DNA of 64,000 nt from Bacillus_I endophytica_A. Lineage in GTDB: Bacteria > Bacillota > Bacilli > Bacillales > Bacillaceae_H. Shown here in pieces: positions 41,608 through 50,365 of this stretch. Positions within the stretch are counted from its first letter, which is position 1; every line of letters begins with the position of its first letter. Under the pieces are notes generated by a model. That model did not search any database. It was not told the DNA's origin and saw nothing but the letters and a program-made list of their open reading frames with translations. The stretch spans positions 310,001 through 374,000 of the forward strand of contig NZ_JALAMS010000001.1 of NCBI RefSeq assembly GCF_026790145.1, read 5' to 3'. Made by a program: the position numbers and the translations under genes.

Positions 41608-41648
41608 AAAAGCCAAAGGAAGCGTTATGCTTCCTTTGGCTTTTTTTT
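41606..41648. terminator. bidirectional terminator between msrAB and the ger operon
   Basis: AAAAAAGCCAAAGGAAGC / GCTTCCTTTGGCTTTTTT, a perfect 18-bp stem with a 5-nt loop. Confidence 0.95.
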
Positions 41649-42734
41649 CATTCCTTGCCATTTTCGCTTAAGCATTGTTAAAATGCTGAGCAGTGGAATG
41701 TATAAAATAAAGAGGAAAAGACCGATGAAACTTGAATACTTCCCGAGTGAATTAATTTCATAACGTGTATCAAAAAAAAGAGCTCCAGCAAAAAGACAGG
41801 CAAAAAAGAAAGGTAGAAATCGAGATGGACGCAGAGAGAAGCTTCTCTTACATAGTCGTGCACAGCACCAGGTTGAAATAGAAATTCCAGGGATGATGAC
41901 AAGAAACCAAAGGGAAATCACGATATATTCAAAACGTTGAATAAATGGAATTTCAATAATTTTAGCCATCGACAGCGTAGGATAAATAGTGTGCTGAATT
42001 TCTTCTTTATTAAAATAAACAAGTGAAACAAGAAGAATAATGAAATAAGTGAAAAACGTCAGAGCATTTGCTCCATGAGCAAACTTTTGAGATTTATGGG
42101 CTTTCTTTATAAAAGGATAAAAAATAAGTAATGGTTCAAATCCACTAAACTCAAACATAAAGACTTTTGAAGCCATCAATATATCTTGAACAGAATGATC
42201 CCAAACAGGAAGTAAATTTCGGTAATTTGCAAACTGAAGAGGGAAAATGAGCATCACCCATAAAAAAGATGGCAGAATGACGCTGAAAAAAGCAACACCT
42301 GCTACAATTCGAAATCCAGAAGTAAGAATGTAGTAGGTAATAGCAATGATAACAAGAGAAAGAACCCAAGTTGGGAGAAGGGGAAACATCCATAACTGCA
42401 ATACTTCTATATAAGTTCGAAAGATAGCTAAACAAATCAAAAAAATATAGATCAAAAAAGCAAAATCTAATAGTTTGCTTATCCATTTTCCAAATAAAAA
42501 CTGATGAACAGCAATTATGTCAGGCTGCTCTTCAGAAAGCATTTTGTAGCAAAACCAAATTACAATATGAATTGCAAAGGAAGCTAGGAAGAGGGGAATC
42601 CATGAATCTTGCTCTGCATATTTGGCCACCAATCGTTGAAAAGCTAAAATGCCAACTCCAATTTGAAAGCCGTGAATAAGAAAGAAAACTAGAAAAGGGG
42701 AAACTTGAAATTTTTCATCCACAATCTTAGACAT
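41625..42734 (-). CDS. spore germinant receptor subunit B (GerAB family)
   Basis: Ligand-binding permease-like subunit of a nutrient germinant receptor in the spore inner membrane, APC superfamily fold with 10 helices, 369 residues. FLVFFLIHGFQIGVGILAFQRLVAKYAEQDSWIP is the typical first helix pair. ATG 42734 with GGAGG 9 nt upstream is used; an in-frame ATG 30 bp earlier has no proper site. Last in an A-C-B operon, the same order as gerK of B. subtilis and gerU of B. megaterium. The ligand is unknown. Confidence 0.9.
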   Translation of the reverse strand: MSKIVDEKFQVSPFLVFFLIHGFQIGVGILAFQRLVAKYAEQDSWIPLFLASFAIHIVIWFCYKMLSEEQPDIIAVHQFLFGKWISKLLDFAFLIYIFLICLAIFRTYIEVLQLWMFPLLPTWVLSLVIIAITYYILTSGFRIVAGVAFFSVILPSFLWVMLIFPLQFANYRNLLPVWDHSVQDILMASKVFMFEFSGFEPLLIFYPFIKKAHKSQKFAHGANALTFFTYFIILLVSLVYFNKEEIQHTIYPTLSMAKIIEIPFIQRFEYIVISLWFLVIIPGISISTWCCARLCKRSFSLRPSRFLPFFFACLFAGALFFDTRYEINSLGKYSSFIGLFLFILYIPLLSILTMLKRKWQGMKKKPKEA

Positions 42735-42753
42735 AGTGCATTGCCTCCTTTCT

Positions 42754-43845
42754 TTATTCACCAATTCCTGTTTGAGTAAGCTTTACATCGATATTTACTT
42801 TAATATCCATGTCTGGATAACGATTGTGAAACTCCTTCCAATCGAAGTGACGTGTTTTGCTTCTTGCAAAATCCTCAAATCCAATTGGATCAACTTGCAG
42901 TTTTTGCATGTCTTGAACAATTCTATTTCCATTTTTGGTGAGTTCATCTTTAATTTGATTTTCAATATCGTACACTTGTTTTCTTTCTTTTGCATTTACC
43001 CAAGCAGGATATTCTTTTAGGAGTCCGTTAATGTGTACATCAACTTTAATTGAGTTGTTCTTTTTTGAATATGTCATAGACTGTCTGGCATATAAATTGC
43101 GAAGAACAACCGCTCCTTTTTTTCCTTCTGCTTTAATAAACGTATGATAAAGACCATTTTTAGAGCCGCTGCGAATGAGTTTAAATAAAAACGTTTCTTT
43201 CATATTTAACGTTGTGACAAGCCTTTCTTTATCAAAAATGGCTAGCCCTTTCAATTTGATTTCGTCTTTTTCGCCCCCTAAATAAGGAAGAAAAACATCT
43301 CGCCCTTTTCCATAGTAATTTGAGAAAAAAACATGAAGGTTTGTATATGGCAAGTTTTCTGTATGGATGTTTTGTTCAATTAAATCTGTAATGTAAAGCG
43401 ATTCCTTTACATCTTTTTTTGTTACGGCTTGTAACATTGTTTCTGCTTTTCCATCCACGACAGCTACATGAACGCGCCGACCGAGAGAGGGACTTCTTGA
43501 GAAACTATGAATGATTTCTTCTATATTATGTTTAGCATAAGCTTTTCCAAATAAAAGAATACGCGTTTGGCCTTCCACCATTCGAAGTGCTGATTTTTCA
43601 TTAATTTTTTGTAAAATATTATACGTATTATCAGTTGTAACACTAATTGTACTCGGTTCCTCTGTTGTGCTTTCTCGGAAAAGAGGAAAAAGAGCAGTCC
43701 CACGAATCTTTCCGTCCTTTGTATAATCTAGTCCTATTCCTTGAACAACTAAAACATCATCAATAACAAAGGAAGAGCAACTTGATAAAAAGGGGATAGA
43801 AAACATCAAAAGAACGAGTAGGGATCTTTTCTTCATCTTGTTCAT
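42754..43845 (-). CDS. spore germinant receptor subunit C (GerAC family lipoprotein)
   Basis: A 363-residue lipoprotein subunit with signal peptide and lipobox FLSSC (Cys about residue 23). The N-terminal VVQGIGLDYTKDGKIRGTALFP and GQTRILLFGKAYAKHNIEEII blocks are typical. It is anchored on the outer face of the spore inner membrane by diacylglyceryl-Cys. It overlaps the A subunit gene by 4 bp (ATGA) and precedes the B gene by 19 bp. Confidence 0.92.
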   Translation of the reverse strand: MNKMKKRSLLVLLMFSIPFLSSCSSFVIDDVLVVQGIGLDYTKDGKIRGTALFPLFRESTTEEPSTISVTTDNTYNILQKINEKSALRMVEGQTRILLFGKAYAKHNIEEIIHSFSRSPSLGRRVHVAVVDGKAETMLQAVTKKDVKESLYITDLIEQNIHTENLPYTNLHVFFSNYYGKGRDVFLPYLGGEKDEIKLKGLAIFDKERLVTTLNMKETFLFKLIRSGSKNGLYHTFIKAEGKKGAVVLRNLYARQSMTYSKKNNSIKVDVHINGLLKEYPAWVNAKERKQVYDIENQIKDELTKNGNRIVQDMQKLQVDPIGFEDFARSKTRHFDWKEFHNRYPDMDIKVNIDVKLTQTGIGE

Positions 43846-45350
43846 TCCTTGTCTATATCTTTTGTTTTATTTCCTCTTTTCGGATTATATCTCCATTTGG
43901 AAAGAGGTCTTAAATAAGCTGGTCTTGCAATTGAGAAGTTGTACGGTGGGCGAAATAGAAATCCCCACATATCTTTTGAACGGAACGGATATAGTGGAGC
44001 GAGATATGGACTTGTGAGCGACTGAAGGCGCATTAAGTGAACGAGTAAAAAGACAATTCCGATCACAATTCCTAATCCACCTAAAAAAGCGGCTAAAATA
44101 ATGAAAGGGAAACGCAACAGACGAATTGTATTAGACATGCGTGAAGTAGGTGTTGTGAAAGAAGCGAGAGCTGCTAAGGCGACGATAATTAACAATACAC
44201 TACTTGTTAACGATGCTTCAACAGACGCTTGCCCAATCACAATACCTCCAACAATACCAAGCGTTTGGCCGATTTTAGTAGGTAACCGTGCTCCTGCTTC
44301 ACGAAGGAGCTCAATGGTAATTTCTAAAAAGAGCACTTCGAGTACAGGTGGAAATGGAACGTTTGCTCTTGAATAAACAAGAGGGCCAAGCAGGTCTTTT
44401 GGAATCATTTCGTAGTGAAACGTTAATACAGCAACATACATAGCACTAGCAAAAATGGAAAAAGCTACAGCAAAAAAACGGGTCACTCTTAGAAAAGAGC
44501 CGATCATCCAAGGTAAATAATAGTCTTCAGGTGAAATGAAAAAATCAAATAGAGATGAAGGACCTGTAATTGCATAAGGTGAACCACTTGTGAAAATAAC
44601 AATCTGGCCATTTATGAGCGTCTGGATGGCACGATCAATCCGTTCTGTTCCAAGGAAAAGTGGAAAAGGGGTGTTTTGGTTATCTGAAAGAAGCTGATCA
44701 AGAAGAGAGCCATCAAACACAACATCAAAATCAATATTATTGATTCGCTCTGTTGCATTTTCAATATGCTTTTCATTTGTAATGCCTTCTACATAAACAA
44801 TGACAATACGTGATTTGGATAAATTACCAAGAGAAACTTCTTTAAATGATAGCCTTTCTGTTACGAAAGTCTTCCGTAACATATATAGATTCATATCAAG
44901 ATCTTCTACAAATCCAAGCTTTGGGCCTGTTACACTAAATTCATTTTCAGTATCGTTTTCAGTTCGAAAGCCGCCTTCAATATTCAGAACTTTAATAAGT
45001 GCACATTCTTTTTGTTCTGTATGTATTTGAAAAGCAATATAGCCTTCAAGTAACTTATCCATTACTTTTTTTCCATCTGATGTAATAGTGACATCTTCAT
45101 ATGGGATATATGTCTTTAAATCTTCGAGTGTTGTGATATCATCGCGAGCGCGTTTTACACTACAAATAAACTGCTCTTGTAAATCTTGAGCATCAATGAG
45201 AGATTTATAATAAGACAAAACAAATATGTTTTCATCCTCTCCAATTGAAACAGGTAAAAAATCACTTGATGAATGGAGAATATCGAATGCTTGTGGAACA
45301 GAAAGTCTTGTTTCTTCTTTTTTGGATGAGCCTCTAAGCCATGAAAACAT
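43842..45350 (-). CDS. spore germinant receptor subunit A (GerAA family)
   Basis: A 502-residue subunit: a large cytoplasmic N-terminal domain (about 1-285), then 4-5 membrane helices and a basic C-terminus. SKSRIVIVYVEGITNEKHI, INGQIVIFTSGSPYAITGPSSLFDFFISPEDYY and LREAGARLPTKIGQTLGIVGGIVIGQASVEA are family signatures. GerAA proteins form oligomeric ion channels that open on germinant binding. First gene of the A-C-B operon. A spore-specific SigG promoter was sought upstream but not found with confidence. Confidence 0.94.
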   Translation of the reverse strand: MFSWLRGSSKKEETRLSVPQAFDILHSSSDFLPVSIGEDENIFVLSYYKSLIDAQDLQEQFICSVKRARDDITTLEDLKTYIPYEDVTITSDGKKVMDKLLEGYIAFQIHTEQKECALIKVLNIEGGFRTENDTENEFSVTGPKLGFVEDLDMNLYMLRKTFVTERLSFKEVSLGNLSKSRIVIVYVEGITNEKHIENATERINNIDFDVVFDGSLLDQLLSDNQNTPFPLFLGTERIDRAIQTLINGQIVIFTSGSPYAITGPSSLFDFFISPEDYYLPWMIGSFLRVTRFFAVAFSIFASAMYVAVLTFHYEMIPKDLLGPLVYSRANVPFPPVLEVLFLEITIELLREAGARLPTKIGQTLGIVGGIVIGQASVEASLTSSVLLIIVALAALASFTTPTSRMSNTIRLLRFPFIILAAFLGGLGIVIGIVFLLVHLMRLQSLTSPYLAPLYPFRSKDMWGFLFRPPYNFSIARPAYLRPLSKWRYNPKRGNKTKDIDKE

Positions 45351-45566
45351 ATAAAATCCCCCGTTGCATTTATCATTGGCTATATTCTTTGTTGCTTTTT
45401 TCTTCCTTATACAAAATATAGAGAAAAGAATAAAAAAGTTGTCAATATTTGAAGAGAAAAGCGAAACTTTCTTTCATCCCGTTCGTTTTATAGCTTGTAT
45501 ATTAAGAAACTTTTCTTTATGATAAATATTGGATTTTAAATAAAATAGGTGGTGAATGTTTCCTTC

Positions 45567-46205
45567 ATGGAGCAGATGATTTTAGATTTTATTGAGTATT
45601 TTAAAAGTCTTTCCTACTTCGGAATTATGCTTGCTTTGACATTTGAATTCGTACCAGCAGAGCTTGTTTTACCTTTAGCAGGAACATGGGTACAAGATGG
45701 AGATATGAATTTATGGTTAACCGTTTTGGCTGGAACAATTGGAGGAGTAACAGGTCCACTTACTCTATATGCTGTAGGTCGATACGGAGGCCGCCCTTTT
45801 CTGCAAAGGTTTGGCAGGTTCTTTTTTATTAAAGACAAACAGATTAATGCAGCGGATGCTTTTTTTCAAAAGCATGGAGCAATTGTTGCCTTTACAGGAC
45901 GATTTCTTCCGGGAATTCGAACATTGATTTCCATTCCTTGTGGGATGGCAAAAATGAACGTTTGGGTGTTTAGCGTTTATACCTTCTTAGCGATGCTTCC
46001 TACAACATTCTTTTATGTATATATTGGCTATAAGTTTGGAGATCAAGGTAAAGAGATTGCTTCCAAACTTCTTGATGAATATAAGTGGGAAGTTATTCTT
46101 GGCGTGGTTGTTCTTATTGTTATTTATGCTCTTATCAAAAAGAAGCGAAAGAAAGCTTATGAAAAATACAATGTAAAAGACTTCACGTCTAAAAAAACAG
46201 AATAA
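45567..46205 (+). CDS. DedA-family membrane protein
   Basis: A 212-residue polytopic protein of the DedA/UptA (VTT) family; some members flip undecaprenyl phosphate or phosphatidylethanolamine. Conserved blocks: FEFVPAELVLPLAGTW, GRYGGRPFLQRFGRFF and FFQKHGAIVAFTGRFLPGIRTLISIPCGMAKM (the F/YxxR-G motif). Start choice is uncertain: ATG 45567 has GGTGGTG 12 nt upstream; GTG codons at 45549 and 45552 are alternatives. Which lipid it handles is not known. Confidence 0.88.
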   Translation: MEQMILDFIEYFKSLSYFGIMLALTFEFVPAELVLPLAGTWVQDGDMNLWLTVLAGTIGGVTGPLTLYAVGRYGGRPFLQRFGRFFFIKDKQINAADAFFQKHGAIVAFTGRFLPGIRTLISIPCGMAKMNVWVFSVYTFLAMLPTTFFYVYIGYKFGDQGKEIASKLLDEYKWEVILGVVVLIVIYALIKKKRKKAYEKYNVKDFTSKKTE

Positions 46206-46227
46206 ATAAAAAAGCCTATATTTTTTG

Positions 46228-46256
46228 TTGACATGTAAGTCATATCCATTTAGAAT
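46228..46256 (+). promoter_or_regulatory. sigma-A promoter of the Mn riboswitch transcript
   Basis: TTGACA (46228-46233) and TAGAAT (46251-46256) separated by 17 bp, about 30 bp upstream of the aptamer. Confidence 0.8.
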
Positions 46257-46287
46257 AAAATTATAATAAAATATAAATTCCTTCCAC

Positions 46288-46391
46288 GTAAAGGGGAGTA
46301 GCGTCAGGGAAACCTGAAATATAGTCGTCATTACATGAACATTGTGTTCATCGGCTGTATTGGCATATATATGCTTAGCAAGACCTTTGCC
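46288..46391 (+). ncRNA. yybP-ykoY manganese riboswitch
   Basis: The sequence contains the family core in order: AAAGGGGAGTAGC, TCAGGGAAACCTGA, GTCGTCATTACATGAAC, TCGGCTGTATTGGC, and TGCTTAGCAAGACCTTTGCC. P1 pairs AAAGG near 46290 with CCTTT at 46384. The terminator at 46381-46408 shares the 3' P1 strand, so Mn2+ binding should stabilise P1 and allow read-through into the TerC-family gene. Confidence 0.95.
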
Positions 46392-46415
46392 ATATTTGGC
46401 AAAGGTCTTTTTTAT
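46381..46415 (+). terminator. expression-platform terminator of the Mn riboswitch
   Basis: AGACCTTTGCC / GGCAAAGGTCT (11 bp, 6-nt loop) followed by six T; mutually exclusive with aptamer P1. Confidence 0.92.
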
Positions 46416-46484
46416 GTGTTTTAAACCTTTACGTAGGGAATAGCAACTATAGATAGAAAGGCAAAAAAGAGAGGAGCAAAAGGA

Positions 46485-47291
46485 TTGGATACATCACTAT
46501 TACTTGAGTATGGCTGGGTGTTACTTGTCTTAATTGTTTTAGAAGGAGTATTGGCAGCAGATAATGCACTTGTGCTTGCTATTATGGTTAAGCACTTGCC
46601 TGATGATCAACGTAAAAAAGCATTGTTTTATGGATTAGCGGGGGCCTTTGTTTTCCGTCTTGGTTCATTATTCATTATTTCTTTCCTTGTTGATGTTTGG
46701 CAAGTTCAAGCAATTGGAGCGATTTACTTATTGTTTATTGCATTTAACCATTTGTTTAAGAAATTTGTTAAGAAGAAAAGCGATGAACATGAAGAACCAG
46801 ATGAGGAAATGCTTAATAAGAAGCGAGCAAAATCTGGTTTCTGGGTTACAGTCTTAAAAGTTGAACTTGCAGACATTGCGTTTGCTGTTGATTCGATCTT
46901 AGCTGCAGTAGCTTTAGCGGTAACGTTACCTCCAACAACTTTCCCTGAAATTGGAGGCCTTGACGGAGGTCAATTTGCTATCATCTTCCTTGGAGGATTA
47001 ATTGGTTTAATTATTATGCGTTTTGCTGCAAATGCATTTGTTAAGCTTCTGAAAACACGTCCAGGTCTTGAGACAGCTGCCTTTCTAATCGTAGGCTGGG
47101 TTGGTGTGAAACTTGCTGTTTACACATTGGCACATCCAGAGTTAGGGATCATTAATGAACACTTCCCTGAATCAAAACTATGGAAAATTTCATTCTGGAT
47201 TGTGTTAGTTTTAATTGGTCTTGGTGGATGGTTCTTATCTAAAAAAGAGCCTTCACATGAAAAGGATCAGAAAAAAGAAGCAACATACTAA
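46485..47291 (+). CDS. meeY: TerC-family manganese exporter (MeeY/YkoY-like)
   Basis: A 268-residue membrane protein with about 8 helices. EGVLAADNALVLAIMVKHLP and VELADIAFAVDSILAAVALAV contain the conserved acidic metal-binding residues in helices. TerC proteins MeeF and MeeY (YkoY) of B. subtilis export or deliver Mn2+ to secreted enzymes; control by the yybP-ykoY riboswitch directly upstream supports this. The start is TTG 46485 with GAGGAG upstream. Confidence 0.92.
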   Translation: MDTSLLLEYGWVLLVLIVLEGVLAADNALVLAIMVKHLPDDQRKKALFYGLAGAFVFRLGSLFIISFLVDVWQVQAIGAIYLLFIAFNHLFKKFVKKKSDEHEEPDEEMLNKKRAKSGFWVTVLKVELADIAFAVDSILAAVALAVTLPPTTFPEIGGLDGGQFAIIFLGGLIGLIIMRFAANAFVKLLKTRPGLETAAFLIVGWVGVKLAVYTLAHPELGIINEHFPESKLWKISFWIVLVLIGLGGWFLSKKEPSHEKDQKKEATY

Positions 47292-47327
47292 CTTCATTTA
47301 AGGAAGTTATTTATACAAGATAGTGAA

Positions 47328-47382
47328 AGAGAGCAATGAATGTGCTAAGTAAAAAAGCATGTGTCATTACTCTCTTTTTTTA
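47328..47382 (+). terminator. terminator after meeY
   Basis: AGAGAG-AATGA / TCATT-CTCTCT with one mismatch and a long loop, followed by seven T. Confidence 0.75.
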
Positions 47383-47465
47383 TGTGAGATTGTGGAAAAA
47401 GCACATCTTTTTGCGTATAGTCACCTTTTAAGTGTTAATGTATAATAAACAATTACTTGGAATAT

Positions 47466-47494
47466 ACCCTGAAATAGGACATTAGTCGCGAATA
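47466..47494 (+). promoter_or_regulatory. possible SigI-type autoregulated promoter
   Basis: ACCCT (47466-47470) and CGAATA (47489-47494) resemble the C-rich -35 and CGAA -10 elements reported for SigI-dependent promoters. The match is partial. Confidence 0.3.
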
Positions 47495-47518
47495 CTTTAT
47501 GAAAAGAAGGTGAGATCA

Positions 47519-48241
47519 ATGCTGAGCATTCTATTTGGAGTGAAACGGAAACACACGGTAGAAGAGCTTGTTATGCAGGCTCAGAGTGGTGATGATATTG
47601 TGCAGAACGAGCTTTTAGAACAGTATAAGCCGTTTATTGCAAAAACGGTGTCAAGCGTGTGCAAGCGCTACATATATGAAACAGACGATGAATTTAGTAT
47701 TGGTCTCATTGCTTTTCACGAAGCTATCGAAAAATATACCGGTGTAAAAGGAAGTTCTTTCTTAAGTTTCTGCGAATTAGTGATAAAAAGACGTGTTATT
47801 GACTATATACGCAAAGAAGTTCGTTCACGTCAGCTGCAGGACCCATCAATTGATGATAGTACACAATATGATGCAGATTTGTCGATAAACTACTATTCAC
47901 AAAAGCTTGAGCAAGAAATGAGAAAGGAAGAAATCATTCACTACAATGAGCAGTTAAAGCTTTTTAGTCTCTCATTGGAGGAAATTGTGAATGAAACACC
48001 AAAGCATAAACAGGCGAGAAAAAATGCAATGGAAGTTGCGGAGTGGATTGTTCGTCACCCTGATGTACTAGAAGCGCTCTTTTTGAAAAAAAGGCTTCAA
48101 ATTGGGAAAATCGAAAAAGGTGTTCATGTTAGCCGGAAAACCATTGAGCGCAACCGAAAATATATTATTGCAATGACGATAGTTTTAGCAGGAGAGTACG
48201 TGTATTTAAAAGACTATATAAAAGGGGTGCTCACATCTTGA
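47519..48241 (+). CDS. sigI: RNA polymerase sigma factor SigI
   Basis: Alternative sigma factor for heat and cell-envelope stress in Bacillus. The 240 residues hold region 2 (KPFIAKTVSSVCKRYIYETDDEFSIGLIAFHEAIEKY...SFLSFCELVIKRRVIDYIRKE) and the SigI-specific C-terminal HTH (HVSRKTIERNRKYIIAMTIV). ATG 47519 is used with GAAGGTGAG upstream. It overlaps rsgI by 4 bp, the conserved sigI-rsgI operon. Confidence 0.95.
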   Translation: MLSILFGVKRKHTVEELVMQAQSGDDIVQNELLEQYKPFIAKTVSSVCKRYIYETDDEFSIGLIAFHEAIEKYTGVKGSSFLSFCELVIKRRVIDYIRKEVRSRQLQDPSIDDSTQYDADLSINYYSQKLEQEMRKEEIIHYNEQLKLFSLSLEEIVNETPKHKQARKNAMEVAEWIVRHPDVLEALFLKKRLQIGKIEKGVHVSRKTIERNRKYIIAMTIVLAGEYVYLKDYIKGVLTS

Positions 48242-49374
48242 AAAAAGGTATTGTGATGGATATAAACCGTGAGTATATTGTTGTACTAACCCCTGATGGT
48301 GAATTTGCAAAAGCGAAGCGAGAGAAAGCGACGTATGAGCTTGGTGAAGAAGTTCCCGTTAAGCTTTATTCATCAAGAAAATGGCAAAATCAGCAAAGGC
48401 AGCGTTCAAAGTGGAGAAGGATGGCTTTTACAAGCTTAGTAATTGCAGCCGCTCTTTTATTATTTTTCATTCCCTTTGGTCAAAACAAACAAGAAGTGTT
48501 CGCTTATGTATCAATCGATATTAATCCAAGCATTGAAATAGGGGTTAATCCGTCATACGAAGTAATTTCACTAACAGGATATAATAAAGAAGGAAAAGAG
48601 ATTATTGCAAAGTTAAAGAGGAAATGGAAATATGAGTCATTTAAAAAGGTAGCAAATCGAATTTTAGAGAAAAGCGAAGAAGAGGGCTATCTTCATAAAA
48701 ATAAGGAAATTATTGTCACAACTTCTTATAGAGATGAAGCTAGTAAAGAAAAGGAAGACTTTTCAAAAGTTGTCAAAGACTCAACAAAGACATGGCGGGA
48801 GTCAGAATATAAATTTGTTCAAAAAGATTGTTCCTTTAAGAAGCGAAATGAAGCTCAAAAGAAAGGACTCTCAGCAGGCAAATATATAGAAGAAAAAGAT
48901 CCGGAAAAAGACCCAAAAGATCAACAACTTGAAGATGACGATCAGGTGTCAACTGAAGAAACGGAAGAAGATGAAAAAACCGAAAAAGAAGAAAGTAAAG
49001 AAGAAGAGACTGATGTAGAAGAAGAACCTACATCTTCAGAAGAGAATGTAGAGAAAGATGAACAAGAAACAAAGCCAGAAGAAACAGAGCAAGATTCTAA
49101 ACAAGAAACAGACGAGGATGAAGAAGAAACAGAAACAGACGAGGATAATGCTCAACCAACAAAGCCAAATGAAAATCAAAGTGAAGCAAATAATGAAGAG
49201 GAACCAGAAGTTCCACATTCAACACCTGAGGATGAGAACCAAAAACCAGCTGTACCTTCTCAGCAGCAAGGAAAAGATGACCAAACTGTACCGCCTCATG
49301 CTGGATCAAAAGCGCCTCTACCTCATACTGAAAACGAGCAGAGCAATCAAGATGAAGAAACAGAAGAAGAATAG
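48238..49374 (+). CDS. rsgI: anti-sigma-I factor RsgI
   Basis: Single-pass membrane anti-sigma factor. Residues 1-55 form the cytoplasmic RsgI_N domain (GIVMDINREYIVVLTPDGEFAKAK), a helix spans about 63-80, and the outer part starts with VFAYVSIDINPSIEIGVNPSYEVISL. The Asn96-Pro97 bond matches the autocleavage site described for clostridial RsgI. Residues 210-378 are low-complexity Glu/Asp/Thr/Lys and Pro, reaching into the wall. The start is TTG 48238, overlapping sigI. B. subtilis RsgI has the same length class (381). Confidence 0.93.
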   Translation: MKKGIVMDINREYIVVLTPDGEFAKAKREKATYELGEEVPVKLYSSRKWQNQQRQRSKWRRMAFTSLVIAAALLLFFIPFGQNKQEVFAYVSIDINPSIEIGVNPSYEVISLTGYNKEGKEIIAKLKRKWKYESFKKVANRILEKSEEEGYLHKNKEIIVTTSYRDEASKEKEDFSKVVKDSTKTWRESEYKFVQKDCSFKKRNEAQKKGLSAGKYIEEKDPEKDPKDQQLEDDDQVSTEETEEDEKTEKEESKEEETDVEEEPTSSEENVEKDEQETKPEETEQDSKQETDEDEEETETDEDNAQPTKPNENQSEANNEEEPEVPHSTPEDENQKPAVPSQQQGKDDQTVPPHAGSKAPLPHTENEQSNQDEETEEE

Positions 49375-49382
49375 CGCAAATG

Positions 49383-49414
49383 AAAGGCACAAGCAATCGC
49401 TTGTGCCTTTTGCC
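49383..49414 (+). terminator. terminator after rsgI
   Basis: AAAGGCACAAGC / GCTTGTGCCTTT, a perfect 12-bp stem with 4-nt loop; short T tract. May also serve the convergent SASP gene. Confidence 0.8.
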
Positions 49415-49421
49415 ATTTATA

Positions 49422-49607
49422 TTATTTTAGGTTGTTTTGCTGTGCTTGTGCAATAAGGCGTTTTGTAATTTCGCCACCAACAGAGCCGTTAGCACGAGCT
49501 GCTGTATCAGATCCTAGCGTTACACCAAACTCTTGAGCAATTTCATATTTATATTGATCAAGAAAGCTTTCAACACCAGGTACAAGTAATTTATTTCGAC
49601 GAGCCAT
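49422..49607 (-). CDS. alpha/beta-type small acid-soluble spore protein
   Basis: A 61-residue DNA-coating spore protein. It has both family signatures: the N-terminal helix FLDQYKYEIAQEFGV with the germination-protease (GPR) cleavage region KYEIAQEF and the C-terminal ANGSVGGEITKRLIAQAQ. ATG 49607 with GGAG 8 nt upstream is used. It belongs to the SspA/B/C/D group; the short C-terminus resembles SspD. Expression should be in the forespore. Confidence 0.95.
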   Translation of the reverse strand: MARRNKLLVPGVESFLDQYKYEIAQEFGVTLGSDTAARANGSVGGEITKRLIAQAQQNNLK

Positions 49608-49652
49608 CTCGTTCACTCCTTTTATACATTTACAGCTCTCAGGCTGTATCTA

Positions 49653-49682
49653 TAGTATAGGAGTTACAATGCGAAAAATACC
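49653..49682 (-). promoter_or_regulatory. probable forespore (SigG/SigF) promoter of the SASP gene
   Basis: On the - strand GGTATT (49682-49677) and TATACTA (49659-49653) are 17 bp apart; the -10 matches six of seven bases of the SigG CATACTA. A hairpin TACAGC...GCTGTA lies in the leader. Confidence 0.55.
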
Positions 49683-49713
49683 TGTTATCGCTTTCCAAGC
49701 AAGGAATAAATAC

Positions 49714-50226
49714 TTATTTCGCTAATGTATAAGGCTCAATTGATTGAAGGAATGTTTTTTGGTATGACTTAAGTTGATCCATATAATTTTCAGATGCTGA
49801 TTGCATCTCAATACGAAGCTTATGATGCTCGTTCACAAATTGTTGAACAGATGCTTCATATTGTTCTTGAGCTTGTTTAATGAAATTATAACCAGCTTTT
49901 TGTTGTTCAGAAGAAAGCTGCTTCATTTTTACCATTGCTTCATTTACACGTTGCATCCATTGGTCATAAGACTGAGCAACACTTTCTCCTGCTGTTTTGC
50001 GGATGTTTTCAACTGTTTGAGCTTGAACTTCCTGAAGTTCTTGTTGCCATTGCTCATCTGTTTGTTCAACTTGTTCCATTGCTTTTTCAACAAATTGTTT
50101 TTGACCAGAAAGAGCCTTAAGCGTCCATTCTTCGAAGTTTTTGCTACCTTCTAGAAGGGTGTTAAATCCTTTAGACCATTGATCCCACATCATATCGATT
50201 ACTGCATCATACTTAACGTTTGCCAT
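49714..50226 (-). CDS. phaP: phasin PhaP
   Basis: A 170-residue amphipathic coiled-coil protein that coats polyhydroxyalkanoate granules and controls their size. No signal or membrane helix; Gln/Glu/Met-rich helices throughout, starting MANVKYDAVIDMMWDQWSKGF as in B. megaterium PhaP. GGAGGAAATACG precedes the ATG. It lies downstream of phaQ on the same strand, 139 bp apart; a weak bulged hairpin (CACAG...CTGTG at about 50335-50352) sits in that gap. Confidence 0.93.
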   Translation of the reverse strand: MANVKYDAVIDMMWDQWSKGFNTLLEGSKNFEEWTLKALSGQKQFVEKAMEQVEQTDEQWQQELQEVQAQTVENIRKTAGESVAQSYDQWMQRVNEAMVKMKQLSSEQQKAGYNFIKQAQEQYEASVQQFVNEHHKLRIEMQSASENYMDQLKSYQKTFLQSIEPYTLAK

Positions 50227-50365
50227 TGCGTATTTCCTCCTTTGGATAATGAAAAAGTAAGCGGAGCGTGAAGGTGCAATAATCTAAAAAGAACAGTCAT
50301 AGTTGTCTATCTCACGATCCATTGTATCTAGAAACACAGCCTTAGGCCTGTGAATCTTCTTTCGA

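Noticed and set aside
45351..45450. SigG promoter of the germinant receptor operon
   Set aside because: No -35/-10 pair with acceptable match and spacing was found, though one is expected biologically.
48900..49370. Repetitive GAAGAAGAA-type stretches taken as satellite repeats
   Set aside because: They encode the acidic tail of RsgI, a usual feature of this family.
49097..49396. Antisense and +1 frames over the 3' part of rsgI
   Set aside because: Low-complexity Glu/Lys-rich coding DNA keeps several frames open; only the rsgI frame has start signals and homology.
49058..49456. Possible frameshift in rsgI because a second frame is open to 49456
   Set aside because: The in-frame product has normal length and ends right before the terminator.
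50335..50352. Hairpin between phaQ and phaP as a strong terminator
   Set aside because: Bulged stem and no clear T-run; mentioned only as a weak structure.
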